In this document: positions 26,138-34,883 of the stretch, piece after piece
Layout: every line of letters begins with the position of its first letter
How positions within the stretch are numbered: the first letter of the stretch is position 1
Made by a program: the position numbers and the translations under genes
DNA from: Bacteroidetes bacterium UBA1947
GTDB taxonomy: Bacteria; Bacteroidota; Bacteroidia; Chitinophagales; Chitinophagaceae
Assembly: GCA_002336915.1 (NCBI GenBank)
Contig: DDET01000045.1
Location: 39,188 to 103,187 of the forward strand
DNA: 64,000 nt
Direction of reading: 5' to 3'
The notes under the pieces: model-generated
What the model saw: the letters and a program-made list of their open reading frames with translations, nothing else
Databases searched by the model: none
What the model was told of the DNA's origin: nothing

Positions 26138-26946
26138 TGGTGAAGAACAGCCTGAAGAAGATCTTCGCTGCTTGCTCCATAATACTAATAGTTGCGGCCG
26201 GCTATTACTATATAGCACGTCCGTACCAGCTGCGCTGGGGCGCTACGAAAGCAGAGATAATGCAGCCCATGCCGGGAGACGAACTGGACCCTCATCCCGG
26301 TTTCCTGGCCACCCGTGCTATTACCGTCAATGCACCCGCATCAGTCATTTGGCCATGGCTGGTTCAAATGGGCTTTGACCGTGCCGGCTTTTATGGTTAT
26401 GATATTATTGAAAATATTGGCAGCAAAACGGGTATGCATAGTGCCGATAGCATTATACCGGAGCTGCAGCATATATCGGTGGGCGATAAAGTCCCCATCA
26501 GCCTCGTGGCTGCGACGAAGATGTATGCCATTGAGCCAAACCAATACCTCATCTGGTCCGGAGACGCGAACGATGCCGCAAAAGGCGGTTTTACATGGGC
26601 CCTTTACCCCATCGACAATGATCACACCCGCCTGGTGAGCCGCATACGCTGGACCCATCACTGGAGTAATCTAAAGCTCATGCCATTGGACCTCTTCACC
26701 GAGCTCACAGACCATCTTGCTGTAAGGAGAATATTACCGGGCATCAAAGTACGCGCCGAGGGCGGCCATATACCATCCATGACCACACTCTCCATAGTGT
26801 TCTTCCTCTACCTTGCCGCTGCCATCGGTTTCCTTATATCGATCATCCGCCTGCTCATTCGCCGGCTGACAACGAAAAGCTATTTGATCTGCTTGTTATC
26901 AGGCATTGCATGGCTGCTTATCTGGTATTCGCCGTTTAGTTCCTGA
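26137..26946 (+). CDS. SRPBCC-fold protein with membrane segments
   Basis: A 269-residue protein starting at GTG 26137. A membrane helix at about 8-27 is followed by a START/polyketide-cyclase-like (SRPBCC) domain at about 60-205: RAITVNAPASVIWPWLVQMG, the conserved FDRAGFYGYDIIEN, VGDKVPI, then TRLVSRIRW. Two more hydrophobic segments close the C-terminus (about 215-240 and 247-265). The domain binds lipids or hydrophobic ligands in other proteins; the ligand here is unknown. It is coupled to the small membrane protein upstream. Confidence 0.82.
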   Translation: MVKNSLKKIFAACSIILIVAAGYYYIARPYQLRWGATKAEIMQPMPGDELDPHPGFLATRAITVNAPASVIWPWLVQMGFDRAGFYGYDIIENIGSKTGMHSADSIIPELQHISVGDKVPISLVAATKMYAIEPNQYLIWSGDANDAAKGGFTWALYPIDNDHTRLVSRIRWTHHWSNLKLMPLDLFTELTDHLAVRRILPGIKVRAEGGHIPSMTTLSIVFFLYLAAAIGFLISIIRLLIRRLTTKSYLICLLSGIAWLLIWYSPFSS

Positions 26947-26974
26947 TAGGAATTGAAAGCCTTAAATTTGTATC

Positions 26975-28207
26975 ATGTTCTTAAGGCCTCTTCATCGCTT
27001 GCTATTACTGCTCGTCCTGTTCTGCATGCAGGGCTGTATCCTTATAAGGCCGGTACTGCAAAAAATGGCCTATAACGAAAGGCGGCACTACTACGAAGAG
27101 GGAACAACAAACATCAGCAAGGATACCATCAACTATACTTACGACGGGCATATCATTGTGGGAGTGAAACTGAACAACGATACTACCACGCATAAGTATA
27201 TAGTAGACAACGGACTCAACTCGATATTAAGCAATGACGATGCAAAAAATCTAAACCTGCGGCCGCTAACCACTATGACCGGCTATGATGCCCATAAGAA
27301 CATACAGGCATTTTCTGTTTACAAGCTCGACTCATTTAAGATCGGCGCACAAACCTTTTACAATTACGGCTTCAGTGGCGGCGATGATCTGAAGGCAGTA
27401 CCCAATAAAGGCATAAACGGCGTAAATGGCTTTGTAGGCCTCAATATACTGGAGCAGGGCGTATGGAGCTTTAACAACCTCACGGGACAACTAATAATAG
27501 CCAACAACATTAATGAGATACCGGCTGAAAGAAAGGCATACCGCATACCCTTAAAGAAACACTATGGCCGTTGGTTCGTCGCCCTTAGAGTGAATGGTAT
27601 AAAGACCAAAGCCATCCTCGACTTTGGCTACAATGGCAGCCTGATGCTACCTAAGAAAATGATGGACAAAATAAAACCAAAGAGCATGCTTACCTATTAC
27701 GGTCTTACCAACTACACACTGGCCGGGGTAAACTATGATACGCTGCATTATTCCCGGGGAGCCAAGATTGAGTTGGCACAATCAGGCCTGGACCTTGAGA
27801 GCAAAATGATCTGCTTCTCCAATAGTCCGCTGCCACTGCTGGGTGTGGGCTTCGTTACGCAATACTGTTTCACTATCGACCTCTCGCACAATACTCTATA
27901 CCTCGCACCATTGCAGCAGGACCCACACGCAAACAAGCACCTAAAGACCTGGGGCCTGAATATTAATAAGCAGAACGGCGACTGGATCGTGACCACTCTG
28001 CTCAAAGACAGCGAAGCAGAAAACAAAGGCATACACATAGGCGACAAACTGGTAAGCATCAATGATAAAACGCCCGTTCCCGGAGATGACCAGCTAAGCC
28101 TTAAACTGATCAATGAAGCATTGCAAGGCGATGGGCCTTTAAGTTTAGATCTGCTTAGAGACGGTGCGAGTATTAAGCTGGTGTTGAGGGAGAAGGTTGA
28201 GTATTAG
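26975..28207 (+). CDS. Lipoprotein with aspartyl-protease-like repeats and PDZ domain
   Basis: A 410-residue protein. The signal MFLRPLHRLLLLLVLFCMQGC (Cys21) is lipoprotein-type. Two retropepsin-like halves follow: the first active-site-like loop reads IVDNGLNS (about 75) and the second ILDFGYNGSLM (about 215). A PDZ domain closes the protein (about 325-400, with DSEAENKGIHIGDKLVSIND). The canonical aspartyl motif D-T/S-G is altered to DNG and DFG, so catalysis is doubtful; it may be a pseudo-protease. A TAAATTTG box lies four bases before the ATG (26963-26970). Confidence 0.78.
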   Translation: MFLRPLHRLLLLLVLFCMQGCILIRPVLQKMAYNERRHYYEEGTTNISKDTINYTYDGHIIVGVKLNNDTTTHKYIVDNGLNSILSNDDAKNLNLRPLTTMTGYDAHKNIQAFSVYKLDSFKIGAQTFYNYGFSGGDDLKAVPNKGINGVNGFVGLNILEQGVWSFNNLTGQLIIANNINEIPAERKAYRIPLKKHYGRWFVALRVNGIKTKAILDFGYNGSLMLPKKMMDKIKPKSMLTYYGLTNYTLAGVNYDTLHYSRGAKIELAQSGLDLESKMICFSNSPLPLLGVGFVTQYCFTIDLSHNTLYLAPLQQDPHANKHLKTWGLNINKQNGDWIVTTLLKDSEAENKGIHIGDKLVSINDKTPVPGDDQLSLKLINEALQGDGPLSLDLLRDGASIKLVLREKVEY

Positions 28208-28284
28208 GCATATAACGGCGCAACTAAAAGACTTGAGCATTTGGAGACACAATTGGAAAACGTTTGCGGCAATCGGGACAATTG

Positions 28285-29145
28285 TTACTTCTTTACGTTT
28301 TTATTTGTTTTCCTAATCCTTTCTAAATAACTCGAGTACGGTTTTACTTTGTCGTTAAGTAAATGTTCAACCGCTGCTTTTACTTTTATTTTATTAGGAG
28401 CATCAATAAAATTATTAAAGATTTCTATGCCAGTAACACTTTGATTCCCTTTGTATTTAGTCTTGCGATAACTAATATTGAAACCGCCATCATTAATAAT
28501 CGATAGAATATCATTGAGGAATGGCCTGAAATCCTGCGGGGACGAAAAAGTTAAATCATCAACATATCTGGTGTATGTAAGTTTATGCAGCTCACAAAGC
28601 GTAATCAGTTTTTTGTCTGTTTCTAAAAAAACAAGATTTGCAATATGGGTACTGGTAGGAGTTCCTTGTGGGAGCTCATATTTCCATGTTGTTAATTTAG
28701 TTAACCAGTGAGAAAAATGATCCGAAAATCCTAATAATAAAAAAGTGGTATAAACATGGGTCGAACTTATACTGGGGTAAAAGTCCTGCAAATCCGTCGT
28801 GAACTGATATTTATTTCCTTGATGCGGTTTTGCATTTGTAATATTATTTCTTCCCTTAACGCCACCATGGATATTGTGGGGTAACGGAATAGGGGCTAGA
28901 ATTTTATTTTTGATTGCAGATTGAATAACCTTCAATTGTTTTAATGATGGTCTAATAGCCCTCTCTTTAATAGTGCCATCTTTATATCTCTTTAATTCGC
29001 CTGTCAGCTTATTGGTTTTCTTTTCAAACCATTCCGCATAATATTCATCGATATGGTCAGTAATGTATTCAATTTCATATGGTTTACAACCGACAATTGC
29101 GCAAAGTTTTTTTAATTGACTTTTTTTAAATAGCGAAGAATTCAT
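28285..29145 (-). CDS. Retron-type reverse transcriptase
   Basis: A 286-residue RNA-dependent DNA polymerase. Landmarks in order: RPSLKQLKVIQ (65-75), the retron NAxxH motif as NAKPH (104-108), first catalytic Asp118 in FTTDLQDFYPSI, LPQGTPTS (158-165), YVDD (194-197, the other two catalytic aspartates), and the VTG triplet (237-239) that retron RTs use to recognise their template RNA. NAxxH plus VTG points to a retron rather than a group II intron or DGR enzyme. The gene overlaps the end of the XRE gene by 20 bases. The region is AT-rich compared with neighbours, a sign of transfer. Confidence 0.93.
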   Translation of the reverse strand: MNSSLFKKSQLKKLCAIVGCKPYEIEYITDHIDEYYAEWFEKKTNKLTGELKRYKDGTIKERAIRPSLKQLKVIQSAIKNKILAPIPLPHNIHGGVKGRNNITNAKPHQGNKYQFTTDLQDFYPSISSTHVYTTFLLLGFSDHFSHWLTKLTTWKYELPQGTPTSTHIANLVFLETDKKLITLCELHKLTYTRYVDDLTFSSPQDFRPFLNDILSIINDGGFNISYRKTKYKGNQSVTGIEIFNNFIDAPNKIKVKAAVEHLLNDKVKPYSSYLERIRKTNKNVKK

Positions 29146-29416
29146 TCACTAGCGATTTTACAGAAGGCCCGATGATTGCAAAGGCGTCCCTTTTATTTGG
29201 TGGCACATCGTCTTCGTTCATAGAAAGGAAAAATAATATTGGCAGAGGAACATTCAAGTGCTCACTAATTACTTTTAGTGTTGAAAGATTAGGCTCCTTG
29301 AGATTACCCTCAATCTTTGAAAGATATGTTTGGCTAATATCACACGAAGCAGCAAACTCAAGTTGAGTTTGCCCTTTTTGCTTTCTAATATTTTTTATAG
29401 TTGTACCTAAATTCAT
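29126..29416 (-). CDS. XRE-family helix-turn-helix protein of the retron operon
   Basis: A 96-residue protein. Residues 1-60 are an XRE/Cro HTH: TIKNIRKQKGQTQLEFAASC, DISQTYLSKIEG and NLSTLKVISEHLNVPLPIL. The C-terminal 30 residues have no recognised domain (PPNKRDAFAIIGPSVKSLVNEF). It overlaps the RT start, so the two are translationally coupled. It may regulate the operon or be the retron's accessory/toxin; published retron classifications include an HTH-associated class, but assignment to it needs a tree. Confidence 0.88.
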   Translation of the reverse strand: MNLGTTIKNIRKQKGQTQLEFAASCDISQTYLSKIEGNLKEPNLSTLKVISEHLNVPLPILFFLSMNEDDVPPNKRDAFAIIGPSVKSLVNEFFAI

Positions 29417-29479
29417 TTAACGAAGTAAATTAAGGAGTGTTCGGATTTTTAGACGCTTTTAATCTTACAACTAACAGAC

Positions 29480-29698
29480 TCATTTAAAAAAATTGGAGAG
29501 CAATGCAACAACTTTGACTACTACAGATAGTATCTCCTTGTTGGTTTTCCCTTTTTTCTTTTTCAAAATCTGAAGAAGATTTAGTGCTTCATAGAGGTTT
29601 TTCAAATCCTCGTCCGAAAGAGAACACCGGTTCTTAATGACGGTATTGATATTTAGCATCAATCCGTCAATGTTTTGGCTTTGTTTTTTTCTGGCCAT
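29480..29698 (-). CDS. Small hypothetical protein upstream of the retron XRE gene
   Basis: A 72-residue protein beginning MARKKQSQNIDGLMLNINTV. The middle is an acidic-then-leucine-rich helix (SDEDLKNLYEALNLLQILKKKKGK) and the end is hydrophobic (EILSVVVKVVALLSNFF), which could insert in a membrane. I do not recognise a family. It is the first convincing gene of the retron operon, 63 bases before the XRE start. A small, amphipathic product here could be the effector; this is inference. Confidence 0.6.
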   Translation of the reverse strand: MARKKQSQNIDGLMLNINTVIKNRCSLSDEDLKNLYEALNLLQILKKKKGKTNKEILSVVVKVVALLSNFFK

Positions 29699-29710
29699 AA
29701 TATTATGTTT

Positions 29711-29764
29711 TTTAGTAACTGGACAATATTGTCCTGCTCTAAACCAAGATTATCTGTTACTAAA
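29711..29764 (-). ncRNA. Structured candidate for retron msr/msd RNA
   Basis: Upstream of the retron genes a perfect 9-bp inverted repeat, TTTAGTAAC/GTTACTAAA (29711-29719 with 29756-29764), encloses a perfect 14-base palindrome GGACAATATTGTCC (29721-29734). Retron template RNAs are highly structured and usually lie just upstream of the RT operon. On the minus strand a TTAGCG sequence at 29935-29930 resembles the priming-G context of known retrons. I could not identify matching a1/a2 arms, so the true extent is unknown. A 61-codon frame (29844-29659, TTG start) overlaps this structure and may be spurious. Confidence 0.35.
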
Positions 29765-29844
29765 TGCGTAGACGATGTTCCCATACACTCACTTAATCTT
29801 CCTGCTCCATTCAATCTTATAACTAACTCTTTCAAATCAATCAA

Positions 29845-30248
29845 TAGCTTGCAGTAGCATACGAAACAGTATTATCAATGTCGACTATTAAATATCATTT
29901 TACAACGAGATAGACGAACATAACTGTGACGCTAATAAACCCTTTCAGGTTGTCCAATTGGACTTTCAAGTGAACTTCATTTAGTTAATCAGAACCAAAA
30001 CATTTTCAAAGAACTTATTGCAAATATACGAAAATATGACTGTCAGGACATAAAACGTTTATTTAATTTATCCACAAGGCGTACATAAATGTGTAAAATT
30101 ATATTTGTTTATATTGAGTAGACTACATATTTAATTCTGACACCTTCAGTAACACTGTCGGTATCCATGTTCGCTGGTACTGAAATCCTAACCTCATGCC
30201 AAACATTATTCTTTATCTTGCAGCCTGAATAATACCGACAGATTAAGA
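29845..30248. other. AT-rich non-coding stretch between retron and metG
   Basis: No convincing gene. It holds a 12-base palindrome GTCCAATTGGAC (29952-29963), the TTAGCG motif mentioned for the retron RNA, and a TTATCCACA nonamer at about 30069. The left part probably contains the retron promoter or template RNA; the right part the metG promoter. Confidence 0.5.
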
Positions 30249-32366
30249 ATGGACTTTAAGCGATATTTAATAACTGCTGCCCTGCCCTATGCCAATGGGC
30301 CAGTGCATATAGGCCACCTGGCAGGCTGCTACCTGCCGGCCGATATATATGTGCGCTACCTGCGTGCGCAAAAGAGGGATGTGAAATTTGTATGTGGCAG
30401 TGATGAGCACGGTGTGCCTATCACCATCCGCGCCATGAAGGAAGGCATTACCCCCCAGCAGGTGGTGGATAAATACCATGCTATCATAAAGGATAGTTTT
30501 GAGCAAATGGGCATAGGCTTTGATATCTATAGCCGCACCAGCAATGAAACGCATAAAGAGACCAGCCAGGCATTCTTTACCAAGCTATACAATGATGGCC
30601 TCTTCGAGGAGCGCGAAAGTGAGCAGTACTACGACGAGGAAAAGGACATGTTCCTTGCCGACCGTTACATAGTGGGCACCTGCCCCGTATGCGCCAACCC
30701 TAATGCCTATGGCGACCAATGCGAGCGTTGCGGCAGTACCCTGAGCCCGGAAATGCTCATCGACCCGCATAGTGCCCTGAGCAATGCAAAACTGGTAAAG
30801 CGCAATACCAAACACTGGTACTTCCCCCTTAATAAATACGAGGACTTCCTGAACGACTGGATAGTAAAAGGCAAAAAGGACGAATGGAAGCCCAACGTGT
30901 ACGGCCAATGTAAAAGCTGGCTGGATAACGGCCTGCAGCCCCGCGCCATGACCCGCGACAGCAACTGGGGCGTACCCGTGCCCCTGCCCGATGCAAAGGG
31001 CAAGGTACTCTATGTATGGTTCGATGCGCCGATAGGCTATATAAGCGCCACCAAAGAGCTCACCAACCAGTGGGCCGACTACTGGCAGCAGGAAGATACC
31101 AAGCTGGTGCACTTCATAGGCAAGGATAATATCGTGTTCCACTGCATCATCTTCCCGGCTATGCTGAAGGCGCATGGCAAGTTTGTGCTGCCCGAGAATG
31201 TACCTGCAAACGAATTCCTGAATATAGAAGGTGAGAAAGTATCCACCTCGCGCAACTGGGCGGTATGGGTGGATGAATATTTAAAGGACTTCCCCGATCA
31301 GCAGGATGTATTGCGCTATGTGCTCTGCGCCAATGCACCTGAGACCAAAGACAATGACTTCACCTGGAAGGATTTCCAGGACAGGACAAATAGTGAGCTG
31401 GTAAGCATCTTCGGCAACTTCGTGAACCGCGCCTTTGTGCTGATGCATAAACTATGCAACGGCCGTATGCCTGTATTGCATAAGGACATAATGGACGAGG
31501 CCGATCATGCACTGATACTGGCCATACAGAATGCTAAGACCAACGTCGAGTCCAATATCGAGAACTATAAGTTCCGCGACGGGCTCTACGAAGTGATAGA
31601 CCTTGCCCGCAAGGCCAATAAATACATGCAGGACAAGGAGCCATGGAAACTGGCTAAAACCCCTGAACTGCAAGCCGGGAACCAACAGAAGATAGACAAC
31701 TGCCTGCACCTTTGCCTGCAGCTTACTGCCAATCTCGCCATACTGGTCAACCCCTTCCTGCCCTTCGCGGCTAAGAAGATGTGCCATATGATGAAGGTGG
31801 TGGACAAGATGCTGGACTGGGAGAATGCAGGGCGTATTGACCTGCTAAAAGAGAATTACCCCCTGCGCGCGCCGGAACTGCTCTTCCGTAAAATAGAAGA
31901 TACCGAGATAGCAGCTCAGGTAGAAAAACTCCATGCTAATCTCGTACAGAGTGCAGCTGCAACTGCCGCTGCGAGCCACACAGAAAAGAAATCCGAAGAA
32001 AAGCCGGCAGATGCCGCCGCATTCCCTACTCCACAGAAGCCCGAGATCATCATCGACGACTTCATGAAGATGGACCTGCGTGCAGGCACCATACTAAGCG
32101 CTGAAAAGGTAGAAAAGGCCGACAAACTGCTAAAACTGGAGATAGATCTTGGCTACGAGAAGCGCACGGTGGTTTCGGGCATAGCCCTGCACTTTAAGCC
32201 CGAGGATATTGTGGGCAAGCAAGTAACAGTGGTTGCCAACCTTGCCCCACGCAAAATGCGCGGCATAGAAAGCAAAGGCATGATACTAATGGCACAAAAT
32301 GCCGATGGAAGGCTTATTTTTGTGTCCCCGTTGGAAACATCGGATAATGGTGCAGAAGTGAAATAG
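30249..32366 (+). CDS. metG: Methionyl-tRNA synthetase with C-terminal tRNA-binding domain
   Basis: A 705-residue class I synthetase that charges tRNA-Met. HIGH motif: [14 protein letters not shown] (14-27). Zinc-binding cysteines: [23 protein letters not shown] equivalent: KVSTSRN around residue 330. The anticodon-binding helical domain follows, then an Ala/Lys-rich linker (about 570-600) and an EMAP/Trbp111-like domain (about 605-705, with [26 protein letters not shown] and ESKGMILMA). Length and domain order are standard for long bacterial MetRS. A large inverted repeat overlaps its stop. Confidence 0.97.
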   Translation: MDFKRYLITAALPYANGPVHIGHLAGCYLPADIYVRYLRAQKRDVKFVCGSDEHGVPITIRAMKEGITPQQVVDKYHAIIKDSFEQMGIGFDIYSRTSNETHKETSQAFFTKLYNDGLFEERESEQYYDEEKDMFLADRYIVGTCPVCANPNAYGDQCERCGSTLSPEMLIDPHSALSNAKLVKRNTKHWYFPLNKYEDFLNDWIVKGKKDEWKPNVYGQCKSWLDNGLQPRAMTRDSNWGVPVPLPDAKGKVLYVWFDAPIGYISATKELTNQWADYWQQEDTKLVHFIGKDNIVFHCIIFPAMLKAHGKFVLPENVPANEFLNIEGEKVSTSRNWAVWVDEYLKDFPDQQDVLRYVLCANAPETKDNDFTWKDFQDRTNSELVSIFGNFVNRAFVLMHKLCNGRMPVLHKDIMDEADHALILAIQNAKTNVESNIENYKFRDGLYEVIDLARKANKYMQDKEPWKLAKTPELQAGNQQKIDNCLHLCLQLTANLAILVNPFLPFAAKKMCHMMKVVDKMLDWENAGRIDLLKENYPLRAPELLFRKIEDTEIAAQVEKLHANLVQSAAATAAASHTEKKSEEKPADAAAFPTPQKPEIIIDDFMKMDLRAGTILSAEKVEKADKLLKLEIDLGYEKRTVVSGIALHFKPEDIVGKQVTVVANLAPRKMRGIESKGMILMAQNADGRLIFVSPLETSDNGAEVK

Positions 32367-32441
32367 TAGAAAGTAATGAGTATAAAGTAGAAAGACAAGT
32401 TGTCTATTCTTTATTCAAATAACAGCTTTATACTTTCTACT
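32365..32441 (+). terminator. Long AT-rich inverted repeat after metG
   Basis: AGTAGAAAGTA...TATAAAG (32365-32387) pairs with CTTTATACTTTCTACT (32426-32441), with a smaller AGACAA/TTGTCT stem in between (32392-32404). It starts at the metG stop and could form a terminator or processing hairpin. Confidence 0.45.
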
Positions 32442-32467
32442 ATCTACTTTAGACTAAATAAAGAATT

Positions 32468-33805
32468 ATGAAGAAGAAAACTATATGGTGGCTTGTAGGT
32501 GGTGGAATTGTGCTGTTGATCGTAATTATTGTTATTGCCAAACGCAGTGGCGATGATAGCCTGCAGGTGGCCGTTGAAAAAGCCGCACCGCATACTATTA
32601 CCGAAACCGTAACGGCAAGCGGCAAGATATACCCCGAAACAGAAGTAAAGATAGCGCCCGAAGTAAGCGGTGAAATAACCGAACTTACTATTGAGGAAGG
32701 CGATAGCGTGAAGGCTGGCCAACTGCTGGTGAAAATAAACCCGGCCATTTACAACTCTATGGTCAACCAGGCCGAGGCTTCCATGCAGCAATCACGCGCC
32801 GGCGCCCTGAATACAAAAGAGATGATGGCGCAGTCGCAATCGCAGTATGAGCTGGCTAAATCAACTTTCGACCGCAACCAGAAATTATACCAGGACAAAG
32901 TTATATCTGCCCTTGAGTTTGAGCAGGCCGAGGCATCGTTCAAAAGTGCCAAGGCTACTTACGAGGCATCTAAAGCCAGTCTGAGTGGTGGCAACTACGG
33001 TGTAGCAGCTGCACAGGCCAGTCTGTCACAATCAAGGGAAACCCTGCGCAAGACGACCATCACCGCACCACGTTCAGGCATCATATCACAGCTCAACGTA
33101 AAGAAGGGCGAGCGTGTAGTAGGTACTGCGCAGATGGCAGGTACTGAAATGCTCACCATTGCAGATATGAGCCGTATCGAAGTTCGGGTAGATGTTAGCG
33201 AAACCGACATAGCCAAAGTAAAGCTGGGCGATACCACCGCGATAGAAGCCGATGCATACCGAAACAGGAAGTTCACGGGTATCGTATCGAAAGTAGCTGT
33301 ATCCAGCAAGTCCACCGGCCTGGTACAAACCAGCACCGACCAGGTTACAAACTATACCGTACACATATTGATACTTCCTTCCAGCTATGCGGATCTTACT
33401 GCAGGCATGACCAAAGGCAAATTCCCCTTCAAGCCCGGCATGTCGGCATCAGTCGAGATTCAGACCAATAAAGCATTCAATATCCTCTCCGTTCCCGTTA
33501 ACGCAGTTACCACCCGCGACTGGCCCGATAGCCTCAAGGCTAAAATGAGGAACGAGTCGGACGCCGGCATGAACGATATACGCCAGGTAGTATTTGTTTA
33601 CGATGAAAAGACAAAACAGGTACGCCTGCGCGATGTAAAAACCGGCCTGCAGGACAATGAATACCTGCAGGTGACCGATGGCCTCAAAGAGGCCGAGCAG
33701 GTAGTGATAGCACCATACGGCGCAATAGCCCGCACACTGAAAGACAAGATGCAGGTAAAAATAGTGGCGAAGGATAAGCTCTTCACTGCCAAAGACGAAA
33801 AGTAA
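32468..33805 (+). CDS. HlyD/MacA-type periplasmic adaptor subunit
   Basis: A 445-residue membrane-fusion protein. N-terminal membrane anchor at 6-24 (WWLVGGGIVLLIVIIVI); lipoyl half-motif GKIYPETEVKIAPEVSGEI with EGDSVKAGQLLVKI; a long coiled-coil hairpin (about 95-190, many A, S, Q); second lipoyl half TITAPRSGIISQLNVKKGERV; then the beta-barrel and C-terminal domain. It bridges an inner-membrane pump to an outer-membrane channel in tripartite exporters. No pump or TolC gene is adjacent; gpsA follows after 21 bases. Confidence 0.9.
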   Translation: MKKKTIWWLVGGGIVLLIVIIVIAKRSGDDSLQVAVEKAAPHTITETVTASGKIYPETEVKIAPEVSGEITELTIEEGDSVKAGQLLVKINPAIYNSMVNQAEASMQQSRAGALNTKEMMAQSQSQYELAKSTFDRNQKLYQDKVISALEFEQAEASFKSAKATYEASKASLSGGNYGVAAAQASLSQSRETLRKTTITAPRSGIISQLNVKKGERVVGTAQMAGTEMLTIADMSRIEVRVDVSETDIAKVKLGDTTAIEADAYRNRKFTGIVSKVAVSSKSTGLVQTSTDQVTNYTVHILILPSSYADLTAGMTKGKFPFKPGMSASVEIQTNKAFNILSVPVNAVTTRDWPDSLKAKMRNESDAGMNDIRQVVFVYDEKTKQVRLRDVKTGLQDNEYLQVTDGLKEAEQVVIAPYGAIARTLKDKMQVKIVAKDKLFTAKDEK

Positions 33806-33826
33806 CCACAGACCAATTCTTAAGAC

Positions 33827-34849
33827 TTGAACGATAACGCACCCCGTACATTTGGATTAACAGGCAACGGAAGCTGGGCTACTGCTATTGCCAAAATACT
33901 GACCGATAACGGCCATACCGTCAACTGGTGGGTAAGGAATACCACCAGTATGTCGCACATACAGAACAGGCACCACAACCCCAATTACCTTACCTCTGTT
34001 CGCTTCCTGCCCGAGATGATACGCCTTACAGACAACCTGCAGGAAGTAGTGGAGAACTGTGACGACATTATAGTCTGCGTACCATCAGCGTATGTACAAG
34101 GTGTAATAGAAAGTATAGACAAGGATCTCTGGAAGGGCAAGAACATCATCTCCGCTATCAAAGGTATCCTGCCCGATAGCAACCTCTTGCTGAACGACTA
34201 TCTTGCCGGTTACATCAACTACGATATACAGCAGTACGTAGCCATAACGGGCCCATGCCATGCCGAGGAAGTAGCGCAGGAGCGTCTCTCCTACCTCACC
34301 TTCTCCGGCCTTAACGACGGGCTTACATCTGGCATTGCAAAAGCTTTTCAGAACGACTACATATACACTACGCATAACCACGATATCTGGGGCGCGCAGT
34401 TCGCCGCTGTGCTTAAGAACATCTATGCCATTGGCGCAGGTATGGCACATGCATTAGATTATGGCGACAACTTCCTGAGTGTATTCATCACCAATTGCTA
34501 CCGCGAGATGTACCAATACCTCGAGGCGCATTTCGAGAAGGTACACCCTGCTAACGAACACCCCGACTTCCATACCAGCGCCTACCTTGGTGATCTCTTG
34601 GTTACTTGCTACTCCCTGCACAGCCGCAACCGCACCTTGGGTACCATGCTGGGCAAAGGCTATTCCGTAAAAGCAGCCATACTGGAGATGAGCATGGTGG
34701 CCGAAGGCTACTACGCAGCACGTGGCATGCAGGCTATATCAAAGTCATTCTCTATCGATATACCAATAGCCAGCGCCATCTATAAAGTGCTCTGGGAAAA
34801 CCAAAATCCCGCCGATATGTTCGCGGAACTGGAAAAGAAACTCTCGTAA
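33827..34849 (+). CDS. gpsA: NAD(P)H-dependent glycerol-3-phosphate dehydrogenase
   Basis: A 340-residue enzyme that reduces dihydroxyacetone phosphate to sn-glycerol-3-phosphate for phospholipid synthesis. The nucleotide loop is GNGSWATA (13-20); VCVPSAYVQGVI, ISAIKGIL and ITGPCHAEEVAQE follow, and the catalytic lysine lies in AAVLKNIYAIGAGMAHALDYGDN. The start is a TTG at 33827, which gives the usual short N-terminus. The 21-base gap to the adaptor gene suggests cotranscription. Confidence 0.95.
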   Translation: MNDNAPRTFGLTGNGSWATAIAKILTDNGHTVNWWVRNTTSMSHIQNRHHNPNYLTSVRFLPEMIRLTDNLQEVVENCDDIIVCVPSAYVQGVIESIDKDLWKGKNIISAIKGILPDSNLLLNDYLAGYINYDIQQYVAITGPCHAEEVAQERLSYLTFSGLNDGLTSGIAKAFQNDYIYTTHNHDIWGAQFAAVLKNIYAIGAGMAHALDYGDNFLSVFITNCYREMYQYLEAHFEKVHPANEHPDFHTSAYLGDLLVTCYSLHSRNRTLGTMLGKGYSVKAAILEMSMVAEGYYAARGMQAISKSFSIDIPIASAIYKVLWENQNPADMFAELEKKLS

Positions 34850-34883
34850 AATTACTTTTAGGTTTTCACTTTTCAGCTTCGAC

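Noticed and set aside
29659..29844. A 61-codon frame (TTG start) upstream of the retron's small gene
   Set aside because: It overlaps the start of the 72-residue gene by 40 bases, has a TTG start, and coincides with strong RNA-like palindromes. I left it out as a gene but mention it at the ncRNA candidate.
30060..30085. TTATCCACA near 30069 as a possible replication origin
   Set aside because: A single box without a cluster, AT-rich unwinding repeats, or dnaA nearby. One such nonamer is expected by chance in a window of this size.
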